From positions 1 to 17,238 of the forward strand of contig QILH01000126.1 of NCBI GenBank assembly GCA_003233255.1: 17,238 nucleotides of DNA, read 5' to 3'. The stretch comes from Gammaproteobacteria bacterium (GTDB lineage Bacteria > Pseudomonadota > Gammaproteobacteria > UBA6429 > Thiohalophilaceae). The notes under the pieces are model-generated. The model saw nothing but the letters and a program-made list of their open reading frames with translations, did no database searches and had not been told where the DNA came from. Below are positions 1 to 9,002 of the stretch, one piece after another. A program made the position numbers and the translations under genes. Position 1 is the stretch's first letter, and every line of letters begins with the position of its first letter.

Positions 1-340
1 CGCGCATATAACCGACGGTATAGATATGCACCATCCAGGAAACAAAGGTCACAATCACCATCATTGTCGCCGTAAGCTTGTCGACCAAAAAGCCAACTTC
101 AAATTTTATGCCTTCAGTGACCAACCATGTATAGACGGATGCATTATAGGTTGCAGCACCGTCTAACACATGAAATTTAAAAACAACCAGGGACAACAGA
201 CAAGAAATACCGACACCAATATTCGTTACCCAATGCGCACCCGAACGGCCAATAAATTTTCCAAACAAACCCGCAATGATCGCACCGATCAAAGGCGACA
301 AAACTATCCAGAGATATACGTTTGGCATATTTTCAAACAC
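1..340 (-). CDS. nuoL: NADH-quinone oxidoreductase subunit L, 5' part only
   Basis: This is the N-terminal part (about 113 residues) of NuoL, the large antiporter-like membrane subunit of complex I that takes part in proton pumping. The gene runs off the left edge of the window. The reading frame holds a first hydrophobic helix (VYLWIVLSPLIGAIIAG), a second (NIGVGISCLLSLVVF), and then the conserved NuoL stretch FEVGFLVDKLTATMMVIV followed by VHIYTVGYM. I chose the GTG at 338-340 because an AAGGGG element inside the end of nuoK lies about 10 nt upstream. The in-frame ATG at 326-328 has no clear ribosome binding site. The start lies 7 nt after the nuoK stop, so the two genes are in one operon. 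The identity is secure; the exact start is less so. Confidence 0.93.
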   Translation of the reverse strand, partial: MFENMPNVYLWIVLSPLIGAIIAGLFGKFIGRSGAHWVTNIGVGISCLLSLVVFKFHVLDGAATYNASVYTWLVTEGIKFEVGFLVDKLTATMMVIVTFVSWMVHIYTVGYMR

Positions 341-347
341 TGGCCCG

Positions 348-653
348 TTACCCCTTCATCTCGTTAATGTCTTCGACATTAATCGTACGTTTATTGCGAA
401 ATAACACCACAAGTATCGCCAGACCTATTGCTGCCTCGGCAGCAGCGACCGTTAAAATAAAGAATACGAACACCTGTCCAGCTAAATCATCCATAAAATA
501 GGAAAAGGCAATAAAATTAATATTGACGGATAACAGCATTAATTCGATCGACATCAATAAAATAATCAGGTTTTTTCGATTCAGAAAAATGCCCGCCACG
601 CTGATGCTAAACATAATCGCAGCTAGAATTAAAACCTGTGTTAAGGTAATCAT
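348..653 (-). CDS. nuoK: NADH-quinone oxidoreductase subunit K
   Basis: NuoK (MrpC/ND4L-like) is a small membrane subunit of complex I in the inner membrane, part of the proton path between the quinone site and the antiporter subunits. The 101-residue product has the normal family length and three hydrophobic helices. Two buried glutamates known to be important for pumping are visible: Glu37 in MSIELMLLSVNINF and Glu73 in TVAAAEAAIGLAIL. The ATG at 651-653 has an AGGGGG ribosome binding site about 8 nt upstream. The gene begins 11 nt after the nuoJ stop and ends 7 nt before nuoL, as expected for the conserved nuoJKL order. Confidence 0.97.
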   Translation of the reverse strand: MITLTQVLILAAIMFSISVAGIFLNRKNLIILLMSIELMLLSVNINFIAFSYFMDDLAGQVFVFFILTVAAAEAAIGLAILVVLFRNKRTINVEDINEMKG

Positions 654-664
654 AATCAGGCCCC

Positions 665-1285
665 CTACTTCTTCTCTTCCGAATCCATCTTCACAACACG
701 AACACGGTCATCGCGTTTTACCGCAACTTGTTCATCTGGATTCTGATATTTTCTATTACTTCGGCGGCGGAAGGTCAGCGCAATGGCTGCAACCATAGCT
801 ACCAATAAGATCACCGCAGCAATTTCAAACGGATAGACATAAACTGTATATAACACTTCACCTAATTGTTCGGTATTACTAAAATCGGCTGGTTTTGGAG
901 CAGGTGGGTAGAGGCTGCGCATTTTAGTTTGAACATCGCTAGCCTGCATGTTGTACAATAAATACGTCAGCATACCTCCAAATAAACCTGCTATACCAAT
1001 ACCAACGGGCAAATAACTAATAAATCCCTCTTTTAAGCGTGCGGTATTGACGTCCAGCATCATCACCACGAACAGGAATAACACCATTACCGCACCAACG
1101 TAAACCAGCACTAAAACGATGGCCAGAAATTCTGCTTCCATTATCAACCAGACAGCCGAAGTCGAAACAAAGGTTAACACCAGGAATAATGCCGAACGCA
1201 CAGGGTTGCGCACAGTGATAACCATTAAGGCGCTCAACACCATCATCGTCGCAAATGCGTAAAATAAAATTTGCACACCTGTCAT
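665..1285 (-). CDS. nuoJ: NADH-quinone oxidoreductase subunit J
   Basis: NuoJ (ND6-like) is an inner-membrane subunit of complex I. The 206-residue product starts with five hydrophobic segments. The third one contains the family signature region AIVLVLVYVGAVMVLFLFVVMML, which holds the pi-bulge helix implicated in coupling quinone reduction to proton transfer. The C-terminal 40 or so residues are charged and presumably cytoplasmic (RRRSNRKYQNPDEQVAVKRDD). The ribosome binding site is weak (AAAGG about 14 nt before the ATG), and a 53-nt gap separates it from nuoI, the widest inside the operon. The family assignment is clear from the first 80 residues and from the gene order. Confidence 0.96.
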   Translation of the reverse strand: MTGVQILFYAFATMMVLSALMVITVRNPVRSALFLVLTFVSTSAVWLIMEAEFLAIVLVLVYVGAVMVLFLFVVMMLDVNTARLKEGFISYLPVGIGIAGLFGGMLTYLLYNMQASDVQTKMRSLYPPAPKPADFSNTEQLGEVLYTVYVYPFEIAAVILLVAMVAAIALTFRRRSNRKYQNPDEQVAVKRDDRVRVVKMDSEEKK

Positions 1286-1338
1286 TGTTATTATTCTACC
1301 TTTTCGTTTTTGATCTTAAATAATTATAAAATCTATTG

Positions 1339-1866
1339 TTATCTATATGCTGAATCTTCAGCGCGCGCTGCGGCAATATCTTTTTCATACTTATCGCCGA
1401 CCGCGAGTAATTTTTCTTTTGTCATATACAGGTCGCCCGCTACTTCACCGTGATATTCATATATACCGGTTTCGACAATAGAATCAACCGGACATGACTC
1501 TTCACAAAACCCACAAAATATACATTTGGTTAAATCAATATCATAACGTGTGGTACGACGTGTACCGTCTTCCCGTTGCTCAGATTCAATAGTAATTGCC
1601 AAAGCAGGACAAACCACTTCACATAATTTACAGGCGATACACCGTTCTTCGCCATTAGGATATCGACGCAAAGCATGCAAACCACGAAAACGGGGCGATA
1701 TCGGGGCCTTCTCGTCAGGGTAATGCAAGGTGAATTTTTTACCAAAGAAAAATTTTCCAGTAATCGACAAACCTTTCATTAATTCAAGCAGGAATAAGCT
1801 TTTTAAAAACCCTTTGAAGCCCTCACTCTTGTTAGAACTAACATTGTGATTCATATTAGAACTCAT
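1339..1866 (-). CDS. nuoI: NADH-quinone oxidoreductase subunit I
   Basis: NuoI is the ferredoxin-like subunit of complex I, carrying the two 4Fe-4S clusters N6a and N6b that pass electrons toward NuoB. Both motifs are intact: Cys76, 79, 82 and 86 in RCIACKLCEVVCP, and Cys115, 118, 121 and 125 in KCIFCGFCEESCP. I set the start at the ATG at 1864-1866, giving 175 residues. It overlaps the nuoH stop in an ATGA junction and has a G-rich ribosome binding site. A start 21 codons further upstream would lie well inside nuoH and adds a sequence not seen in the family. The first 15 or so residues are polar and Asn/Ser-rich and slightly longer than usual. Confidence 0.95.
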   Translation of the reverse strand: MSSNMNHNVSSNKSEGFKGFLKSLFLLELMKGLSITGKFFFGKKFTLHYPDEKAPISPRFRGLHALRRYPNGEERCIACKLCEVVCPALAITIESEQREDGTRRTTRYDIDLTKCIFCGFCEESCPVDSIVETGIYEYHGEVAGDLYMTKEKLLAVGDKYEKDIAAARAEDSAYR

Positions 1867-2939
1867 ATCGTAGCCCCCCACCAGGGTGAAAGTTGCCCCA
1901 ATACCATAAAGCCGACCACCAGAATCCACACGATTGTGATCGGTATGAATACTTTCCAGCCAAGACGCATAATTTGATCATAGCGGTAACGCGGGAAGGT
2001 GGCACGAAACCAGAGAAACATAAACACGAAGAAAAATATTTTGGCAAAGAACCAGTGCATGCCATTATCCAGAATGTATCCCAGGATTGGTATCGCCATG
2101 GTCGATTGTGACAGCAAACCATCAAACGGTGATAACCACCCCCCCATGAACATGATTGATGCCAGTGCCGAGATTAAAAGTATATTTGCGTATTCCGCTA
2201 CGAAGAATACCGAAAAGGCCATGCCGGAATATTCAACGTGAAAACCGGCTACGATTTCGGATTCACCTTCGGCAACATCAAATGGAGCCCGGTTGGTTTC
2301 TGCGACACCGGAAATAAAATAAACAAGAAACAACGGTAACAAGGGCAACCAGAACCAGTTTAACAAACCGTATTCACCTTGTTGAGCGGTGATAATCCCA
2401 CCCAGGTTCAGACTGCCAGCGGCCAATAACACACCCACCAGGGCAAAGCCCATGGCAATTTCGTAAGCAACTATCTGTGCCGCTGATCGCATCGCGCCGA
2501 GTAAGGCGTATTTCGAATTAGAAGCCCAGCCGGCAATAATCACACCATACACGCCGATCGAAGTTACCGCTAAGACATAAAGCAATCCCGCATTAACATC
2601 CGCTAACACCAGTTGCGCATTAAAAGGAATAACGGCCCAGGCAGCAAATGCAGAGATAAGCATAATAACCGGAGCAACCAGGAACAGAATCTTATTGGCA
2701 CCAGAAGGAATAATAATTTCTTTAAAGGCTAATTTGGCGACATCGGCAATCGGTTGTAATAAACCTTTCCAACCCACTATGTTAGGCCCAATCCGAACCT
2801 GCATTGCACCAATGACTCGGCGCTCTAACCAGGTGGTATACGCGACGGCTAAAAATAGAGGGATCATGATCGAAACAATCCCGGAGAGAGGCATCGCCCA
2901 CATATACCAGTATTGAATTTGATCTATCAGCCAGTCCAT
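1863..2939 (-). CDS. nuoH: NADH-quinone oxidoreductase subunit H
   Basis: NuoH (ND1-like) is the membrane subunit that forms the quinone chamber with NuoB and NuoD. The 358-residue product has about eight hydrophobic segments and the family signatures YTTWLERRVIGAMQVRIGPN near residue 40 and FVYFISGVAETNRAPFDVAEGESEIVAGF in the middle. The second covers the charged loop lining the quinone entry. The chosen ATG (2937-2939) begins MDWLIDQIQYWY, lies 4 nt after the nuoG stop and has an AAGGG ribosome binding site just upstream. The open frame extends 34 codons further up, but that part lies inside nuoG in another frame. The gene ends in an ATGA overlap with nuoI. Confidence 0.96.
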   Translation of the reverse strand: MDWLIDQIQYWYMWAMPLSGIVSIMIPLFLAVAYTTWLERRVIGAMQVRIGPNIVGWKGLLQPIADVAKLAFKEIIIPSGANKILFLVAPVIMLISAFAAWAVIPFNAQLVLADVNAGLLYVLAVTSIGVYGVIIAGWASNSKYALLGAMRSAAQIVAYEIAMGFALVGVLLAAGSLNLGGIITAQQGEYGLLNWFWLPLLPLFLVYFISGVAETNRAPFDVAEGESEIVAGFHVEYSGMAFSVFFVAEYANILLISALASIMFMGGWLSPFDGLLSQSTMAIPILGYILDNGMHWFFAKIFFFVFMFLWFRATFPRYRYDQIMRLGWKVFIPITIVWILVVGFMVLGQLSPWWGATI

Positions 2940-2943
2940 ACCC

Positions 2944-5322
2944 TTACCCCGCATCCACTTCGATGGGGCCATAACTGATGCCCAGTTCAACACTACCGGC
3001 AACACCGGTCGGGATAAAGGCACAATTATCGGGAACCGCATCTTCTATATATACAGGCAAGTTAACCCGATTGTTACTTTGCATAACGACCGCCATATGA
3101 CTACTGTCCAGCCCCAGTTTTAAAGCCGTATTTTTGTTTATGGCAATCATTGCGCCAAGCGCATCATCGGTTTCCTGTAACGGTGCCGCACGTCGAACCA
3201 GGGAATCAATAGCATACAGGGGAAGATGACCGATACGGATTAATTCATTATTACTTGCATTTAATGTAACGGACGTTATTGCTCGGCGAGAATTAGTTTC
3301 GGCTCCCGCGGTCAAGGTATCTAATTCATCGCGAATATCTTCTGAAGCTAAATAATCAAACTCATTTAATTTCAGAAAATTGCCAATTACCCGCAGAACT
3401 TTCCAGCCTGGCCGCGTTTCACCTTCAGGTTTAATGCTGCCCTGAAAACTTTGCCATTTGCCTTCAACATTAACAAACGTTCCCGATGTCTCAGTGTAAG
3501 TCGCTATTGGTAAAAGTACATCGGCATATTCTCGCATGGTATCGGTTACAAAGGCCGTCATACAGACAACAAAGTCTGCACTATTCATAGCACTTAAGGC
3601 TTCATTTGGGTTCGCGCAATCGTATTCAGGCTCAACATTTAATAATACGAAAGCCTTCATATCATCGGTAATCATTTGCAGGGCATTTTTACCGGTAGCG
3701 TCCGATAATTCTTTTGCACCCGGGCCACGATGTGGAATTGCACCAGCCAACCACGCCCCCGCGCTATTGGCACCTGCGCTTAAATAGCCGATATGACTTT
3801 CAGATAATTCCGCAATTGCATTCGCGAGGCTTTGAATGGCACTCGAATCTGTATACGCCATAGCCTGCATGCCAATTAATACACAGGTTCTTTTAGATTT
3901 ATTTAAATCTTCGGCAATCGCACGATGTGAATCGCTAATCTCAACAGCCGCGACACTGCTGCCTAATATTGCAGGAATGGCTTTGCCCGATAGTTTTGCC
4001 AGAGCATTCAGGATGCCGGCTAATTGAGTTGCAACATCATCAGGTCGTGTAACTGCTGACTGTGCTAATTCAAAATTAAAATCATAATCAATACTATTTA
4101 CGGCACTGATGCGTGCTCCTTTATTCGCAGCCTTACGTAACCGATGCGCAATGATCGGCTGGTCTTTGCGAGTAAACGAACCAATTAACAAACCCGCATC
4201 GATATTTTCGATTTCAGCAATCGCCATATCAAGGCATGGGAACGCTGGCATCTTATCCTGATCTCTAAAATCGATTTGCTGTAACCGATGATCAATATTA
4301 TTGCTACCCAGCCCACGTATAACTTTTTGTAATAAGTAAAATTCTTCCGTGGTACTGCTCGGTGAAGCCAGCGCGCCAATGTGATCTGCACCACTGGAAT
4401 CTTTAACTCGGTTAAGACCCTCAACAACATAATTCAGTGCATTCTGCCAGTCGGTTGTCTTCCATTCCTTACCTTGTTTGATCATCGGCTGAGTTAAGCG
4501 ATCACTACTGGTCAAACTGGTATAGCTAAAACGATCTCGATCCGATAACCATAATTCATTGATGGCTTCATTTTCTTTTGGCAAAACACGCATCACTTTA
4601 TTACGCCGAGTTTCAATGTGAATATTTGAACCAACACAATCATGTGGAGCAATACTGTCGTGAATGATATTTTCCCAGGAACGACCAGAATAACGATAAG
4701 GTTTGGACGTTAGAGCGCCGACCGGACACAGGTCAATGACATTGCCCGACATTTCAGAACCCACCGCTCGCTCCATATAGGTACTGATCTCTGAATGTTC
4801 ACCACGCCCAGGCATGCCCATTTCCATAATACCCGCTACTTCCTGACCAAAACGAACGCAGCGTGTGCAATGAATGCAACGCGTCATGTCAGTTGATATT
4901 AACGAACCCAGATTTTTATTTTTTACAACGCGTTTTTTCTCATGATAACGTGAGATATCCTGACCATAACCCATAGCAATGTCTTGCAGGTCACACTCAC
5001 CACCTTGATCGCAAATCGGGCAATCCAGCGGATGATTAATTAGTAAAAATTCCATCACACTTTTTTGTGCTTCAATGGCTAACGGCGATTTGGTAAAAAT
5101 TTTCATACCATCGGTAACGGGGGTCGCACAGGCTGGCAACGGTTTGGGTGCCTTCTCCACTTCGACCAGACACATACGACAATTCGCCGCCACGGAAAGC
5201 TTTTTATGATAACAAAAACGAGGAATGGTGATACCCGCATCATCTGCGGCTTCAATCACCATGGTGCCCGGCTCAACCTGAAGCACTACACCATTAATCT
5301 CTATATTTAATCGATCACTCAT
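2944..5322 (-). CDS. nuoG: NADH-quinone oxidoreductase subunit G, form without cluster N7
   Basis: NuoG is the large Fe-S subunit of the peripheral arm of complex I. The 792-residue protein begins with a 2Fe-2S ferredoxin domain (N1b ligands Cys37, 48, 51 and 65). Next come the His-Cys region HPLDCPICDQGGECDLQD (cluster N5) and the CIHCTRC plus IDLCPVGAL motifs (cluster N4). The rest is a degenerate molybdopterin-oxidoreductase domain with no visible cofactor role. Where the E. coli protein has the N7 ligands (Cys-x2-Cys-x3-Cys, then a later LCDRGRF-type Cys), this one reads HDCVGSN and LSDRDRF, so N7 cannot form. It is shorter than the roughly 900-residue E. coli NuoG and resembles the mitochondrial-like form. 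It lies 6 nt after nuoF and 4 nt before nuoH. Confidence 0.96.
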   Translation of the reverse strand: MSDRLNIEINGVVLQVEPGTMVIEAADDAGITIPRFCYHKKLSVAANCRMCLVEVEKAPKPLPACATPVTDGMKIFTKSPLAIEAQKSVMEFLLINHPLDCPICDQGGECDLQDIAMGYGQDISRYHEKKRVVKNKNLGSLISTDMTRCIHCTRCVRFGQEVAGIMEMGMPGRGEHSEISTYMERAVGSEMSGNVIDLCPVGALTSKPYRYSGRSWENIIHDSIAPHDCVGSNIHIETRRNKVMRVLPKENEAINELWLSDRDRFSYTSLTSSDRLTQPMIKQGKEWKTTDWQNALNYVVEGLNRVKDSSGADHIGALASPSSTTEEFYLLQKVIRGLGSNNIDHRLQQIDFRDQDKMPAFPCLDMAIAEIENIDAGLLIGSFTRKDQPIIAHRLRKAANKGARISAVNSIDYDFNFELAQSAVTRPDDVATQLAGILNALAKLSGKAIPAILGSSVAAVEISDSHRAIAEDLNKSKRTCVLIGMQAMAYTDSSAIQSLANAIAELSESHIGYLSAGANSAGAWLAGAIPHRGPGAKELSDATGKNALQMITDDMKAFVLLNVEPEYDCANPNEALSAMNSADFVVCMTAFVTDTMREYADVLLPIATYTETSGTFVNVEGKWQSFQGSIKPEGETRPGWKVLRVIGNFLKLNEFDYLASEDIRDELDTLTAGAETNSRRAITSVTLNASNNELIRIGHLPLYAIDSLVRRAAPLQETDDALGAMIAINKNTALKLGLDSSHMAVVMQSNNRVNLPVYIEDAVPDNCAFIPTGVAGSVELGISYGPIEVDAG

Positions 5323-5328
5323 TAATCG

Positions 5329-6594
5329 TTACACCATACATTTGCCATGTTCGATGTGGTACTCGAATTCATGACCGTAATGTTTCAGAAAACTTTGCAC
5401 CGGCATGGCCGCCGCATCGCCTAGCGCGCAGATAGTACGACCGCCGATTCGATTAGCCACATCATTTAATAATTCTATATCTTCAGGACGACCCTTTCCG
5501 TGTTCAATGCGATGCACCATGCGAGCTAACCAACCAGTACCTTCACGGCAAGGCGTACACTGCCCACAGGATTCTTCAAAATAAAAATGCGACAGACGCG
5601 CCAGTACACGTACCATGCAAGTCGTCTCATCCATCACGATAACCGAGCCTGCCCCTAACATACTGCCGGCTTTGGCAATCGAGTCATAATCCATATCCAT
5701 GTCCATCGCAATTTCAGCAGGCAATATTGGCACAGAAGAACCACCGGGGATCACCGCCTTGAATTTATGTCCGTCACGAATACCACCGGCCATTTCTAAT
5801 AAATCTTTAAACGGTGTGCCCATCGGTACTTCAAAGTTACCGGGTTTGTTCACGTGCCCGGATATGCAAAATATTTTTGTACCGCCGTTATTGGGTTTAC
5901 CCTGCTCTAAAAACCACTGGCCGCCTTTTTCTAAAATAACCGGGACAGATGCCAGGCTTTCTGTATTATTAATCGTTGTAGGCTTGCCGTATAAACCAAA
6001 TCCTGCTGGAAACGGCGGTTTAAAACGAGGCTGGCCTTTTTTACCTTCTAATGATTCAAGCAAGGCCGTTTCTTCACCGCAAATATACGCCCCCGCACCA
6101 AGATGGTTATACATATCAAAGTCGATCCCCGATCCTTTGATATTATTTCCTAATAACCCGGCTGCACGCGCTTCTTCGAGTGCCGCGTCACAACGTTCAT
6201 AAGGTTCCCAAAATTCGCCGCGAATATAGTTATACCCAACGGTAGCACCAATCACGTAACCGGCGATGGCCATACCTTCGATTAACTGATGAGGGTTATA
6301 ACGTAATATATCTCGATCTTTGCAGGTTCCGGGTTCACCTTCATCTGAATTACAAACAATATATTTTTGCCCCGGTGCCTGACGCGGCATAAAACTCCAC
6401 TTCAACCCGGTTGGGAAACCGGCTCCACCGCGACCGCGTAAGGCCGAGGTTTTAAGTTGTTCGATAATGTCTTCGGGCGGCGTTTTTTCTTTTAATATTT
6501 TTTCCCACACCGAATAACCACCGACCTTGCGATAATTCTCCAGAGTCCAGGGCTGATCAAATTGCAATGTACGGAAACAAACCTGCTCGCTCAT
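5329..6594 (-). CDS. nuoF: NADH-quinone oxidoreductase subunit F
   Basis: NuoF binds NADH, FMN and the 4Fe-4S cluster N3 and is the electron entry point of complex I in the cytoplasm. The 421-residue product has the glycine-rich GRGGAGFPTGLKW motif near residue 55, the CNSDEGEPGTCKDR region, and GAYICGEETALLESLEG for nucleotide and flavin binding. The N3 ligands are Cys343, 346 and 349 (ESCGQCTPCREGTGW) and Cys389 (TICALGDAAA). The ATG overlaps the nuoE stop in an ATGA junction, which suggests translational coupling of the two partner subunits. The length and motifs are fully typical. Confidence 0.97.
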   Translation of the reverse strand: MSEQVCFRTLQFDQPWTLENYRKVGGYSVWEKILKEKTPPEDIIEQLKTSALRGRGGAGFPTGLKWSFMPRQAPGQKYIVCNSDEGEPGTCKDRDILRYNPHQLIEGMAIAGYVIGATVGYNYIRGEFWEPYERCDAALEEARAAGLLGNNIKGSGIDFDMYNHLGAGAYICGEETALLESLEGKKGQPRFKPPFPAGFGLYGKPTTINNTESLASVPVILEKGGQWFLEQGKPNNGGTKIFCISGHVNKPGNFEVPMGTPFKDLLEMAGGIRDGHKFKAVIPGGSSVPILPAEIAMDMDMDYDSIAKAGSMLGAGSVIVMDETTCMVRVLARLSHFYFEESCGQCTPCREGTGWLARMVHRIEHGKGRPEDIELLNDVANRIGGRTICALGDAAAMPVQSFLKHYGHEFEYHIEHGKCMV

Positions 6595-7109
6595 AACCTA
6601 TCCATACTTTCAATTAGTTTGTCGATTTTTTCTTTGCTTAAATTTTCGTGGTAGTCATTGCCAATCTGCATCACCGGCGCATTGACACAGGCGCCCAGAC
6701 ATTCCACTTCTTTTAAGGTAAACATGCCGTCGCCGGTGGTTTCACCAAGTTTAATGCCTAATTTATTTTGCAAATGCTCAACTACATCGTCAGAGCCACA
6801 TAACATGCAGGAAATATTGGTGCAGACACAAATCTTAACCTTACCAATGGGTTTGCGTTCATACATTGAATAAAAGGTCGCAACCTCTTGCACGGCAATC
6901 GGTGGCATGTCTAAATATTCCGCCACCGCCTCGATCAATTCATCTGTTAAATAACCGCTGTTTTGATCCTGCACAATTCTCAATGCCGCCATCACCGCAG
7001 ACCGTTTTTGTTCGGCCGGATATTTTGACACCCAGTTATCGATATCGGCCTTCGATTCAACCGTAATTAAATCCAGCTTGGTCTGATCTTTATCTCGATG
7101 CGCAAACAT
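6591..7109 (-). CDS. nuoE: NADH-quinone oxidoreductase subunit E
   Basis: NuoE is the thioredoxin-fold 2Fe-2S subunit (cluster N1a) that pairs with NuoF in the NADH-oxidising module. The 172-residue product has an N-terminal helical part including YLDMPPIAVQEVATFYSMY and a C-terminal cluster domain. The four ligands are visible at Cys96 and Cys101 (CVCTNISC) and Cys137 and Cys141 (ECLGACVNAP). The start codon shares one base with the nuoD stop (TAATG on the coding strand), and the stop overlaps the nuoF start. The length is normal for the family. Confidence 0.96.
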   Translation of the reverse strand: MFAHRDKDQTKLDLITVESKADIDNWVSKYPAEQKRSAVMAALRIVQDQNSGYLTDELIEAVAEYLDMPPIAVQEVATFYSMYERKPIGKVKICVCTNISCMLCGSDDVVEHLQNKLGIKLGETTGDGMFTLKEVECLGACVNAPVMQIGNDYHENLSKEKIDKLIESMDRL

Positions 7110-8362
7110 TAGCGGTCGATCTCTCCAAATACCACGTCCATCGTACCGATGATCGCCACCACATCCGATAACATGTGCCCTTCGGTCATCTCATGCATCG
7201 CCGCTAAATGTGCAAAACCTGGTGCGCGAATTTTTAAGCGGTAGGGTTTATTCGCACCATCGGAAACTAAATAGATACCAAATTCACCTTTGGGATGTTC
7301 TATCGCCGCATAGGTCTCACCAGCGGGTAAGGTATAACCCTCAGTAAAGAGCTTAAAGTGATGAATCAAGGACTCCATGTCACCTTTCATTTCTTCGCGT
7401 TTTGGCGGTGCCAGCTTATGATCGTTTAACATCACCGAACCTGGATGTGTACGGAGCCAGTTAATACATTGTTTAATGATATTATTGGACTGGCGCATCT
7501 CTTCAATACGAACCAGGTAACGATCATAGCAATCACCTTCAACCCCAACCGGAATATCAAACTGCATTTTATCGTAAACTTCGTAGGGCTGTTTCTTGCG
7601 CAGATCCCATTCAACTCCTGAACCGCGTAACATTGGGCCGGTAAAGCCGAGTTGTTTTGCCCGTTCAGGAGTGACCACGCCAATACCGACGGTGCGTTGT
7701 TTCCAGATGCGGTTATCGGTTAACAAGGCTTCATAATCATCGACATAGGCTGGAAAGCGATTGGTAAAATCTTCGGTAAAATCGAGCAGAGTTCCAGAGC
7801 GAACGGCATTAAGTTTATCGGTTTCTTTTTTTGATTTATATTTCGTATATTTATACTGTGCCATCTTGTTAGGCAAATCGCGATAAACCCCACCTGGACG
7901 ATAATAAGTCGCATGCATTCGCGCACCCGACACCGCTTCATACATATCCATTAAGTCTTCACGTTCGCGGAAGCAATATAAAAACGTCGTCATCGCACCT
8001 ACATCTAAGGCATGCGTGCCTAACCACATAAGGTGATTCAATAAACGCGTAATTTCATCAAACATAACACGAATGTATTGCGCTCGAATCGGTACTTCAA
8101 TTTCTAACATTTGTTCAATCGCCATGACATAGGCGTGCTCATTACACATCATCGAAACGTAGTCGAGGCGATCCATGTAACCGATGCTTTGGTTGTATGG
8201 CTTGCTCTCGGCTAATTTTTCGGTGCCACGATGCAACAGACCAATATGGGGATCGGCACGTTCAATGACTTCACCGTCCATTTCCAGGATCAAACGCAAC
8301 ACACCATGCGCAGCAGGATGTTGTGGGCCAAAGTTCAAGGTGTAATTACGAATTTCAGGCAT
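7109..8362 (-). CDS. nuoD: NADH-quinone oxidoreductase subunit D
   Basis: NuoD is the 49-kDa-type subunit that forms the ubiquinone-binding pocket with NuoB. The 417-residue product starts MPEIRNYTLNFGPQHPAAHG, containing the conserved GPQHPAAHGVLRL loop. It then shows HIGLLHRGTEKLAE, YNQSIGYMDRLDYVSMMCNEHAY and the C-terminal RAPGFAHLAAMHEMTEGHMLSDVVAIIGTMDVVFGEIDR region typical of the family. I chose the ATG at 8360-8362, which overlaps the nuoC end by 8 nt and has a GGGGG ribosome binding site about 8 nt upstream. The frame stays open 19 codons further, but that part lies inside nuoC. NuoC and NuoD are separate here, unlike the fused NuoCD of E. coli. Confidence 0.97.
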   Translation of the reverse strand: MPEIRNYTLNFGPQHPAAHGVLRLILEMDGEVIERADPHIGLLHRGTEKLAESKPYNQSIGYMDRLDYVSMMCNEHAYVMAIEQMLEIEVPIRAQYIRVMFDEITRLLNHLMWLGTHALDVGAMTTFLYCFREREDLMDMYEAVSGARMHATYYRPGGVYRDLPNKMAQYKYTKYKSKKETDKLNAVRSGTLLDFTEDFTNRFPAYVDDYEALLTDNRIWKQRTVGIGVVTPERAKQLGFTGPMLRGSGVEWDLRKKQPYEVYDKMQFDIPVGVEGDCYDRYLVRIEEMRQSNNIIKQCINWLRTHPGSVMLNDHKLAPPKREEMKGDMESLIHHFKLFTEGYTLPAGETYAAIEHPKGEFGIYLVSDGANKPYRLKIRAPGFAHLAAMHEMTEGHMLSDVVAIIGTMDVVFGEIDR

Positions 8363-8987
8363 TAGTATTGCCCCCTTCACTATCCTCGCTAACACGATCC
8401 ACATAACGATGATCGTCACGAATTATGCGCGGCTGGTTGATACGAGGTTCGATACTGACCGGTTGATAAATCACGCGTTGTTGTTCTTCGTCATAACGCA
8501 TTTCAACATGGCCGATAAGAGGGAAATCTTTTCTAAACGGATGGCCAACAAAACCATAGTCCGTCAGGATTCGACGTAAATCGGGATGCGCATCAAATAT
8601 AATTCCAAACAGATCAAAGGTCTCACGCTCAAACCAGTCAACTGAAGACCAGATGCTGGTAACCGAATCAATGATCGGAGGCTCGCCATCAAGAAAAACT
8701 TTTAAACGTAATCGATGGTTGTGCTCAACCGATAACAGGTGATATACGACAGCAAATCGTGGCCCCTCCCACTCGCCATCGCCATATTCTAAATAATCAA
8801 CGCCACAAACATCCATGCATTCACTAAACAAAAAATCATCGTCATCACGTAATGCCTCGCAAACAGACAATACACAATCCTTATCGATGATCACGGTAAG
8901 TTGTGAATATTGGACATGGCAATCCGAAATGCGGTCACCAAAACGTTCCCGTACTCGTTCTGCTAATTTGTTATAGTAATCAGACAT
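8355..8987 (-). CDS. nuoC: NADH-quinone oxidoreductase subunit C
   Basis: NuoC is the 30-kDa-type subunit of the peripheral arm of complex I and packs against NuoD and NuoB. The 210-residue product has the family signature ERETFDLFGIIFDAHPDLRRILTDYGFVGHPFRKDFPL in its middle third. The N-terminal part is a typical alpha/beta domain, and the last 40 residues are a polar tail (SEDSEGGNTNA). The ATG at 8985-8987 lies 15 nt after the nuoB stop. The ribosome binding site is poor (AAGAAAC region). The identity is certain from the signature and the position between nuoB and nuoD. Confidence 0.96.
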   Translation of the reverse strand: MSDYYNKLAERVRERFGDRISDCHVQYSQLTVIIDKDCVLSVCEALRDDDDFLFSECMDVCGVDYLEYGDGEWEGPRFAVVYHLLSVEHNHRLRLKVFLDGEPPIIDSVTSIWSSVDWFERETFDLFGIIFDAHPDLRRILTDYGFVGHPFRKDFPLIGHVEMRYDEEQQRVIYQPVSIEPRINQPRIIRDDHRYVDRVSEDSEGGNTNA

Positions 8988-9002
8988 TCAGTTTCTTATT
9001 TT

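Noticed and set aside
1867..1929. Longer NuoI start
   Set aside because: The extension lies inside nuoH in another frame and is not seen in NuoI proteins; the ATGA junction start is better supported.
5699..6202. 167-codon open frame on the plus strand
   Set aside because: It lies entirely antisense to nuoF, whose motifs are intact, and its translation shows no recognisable domain.
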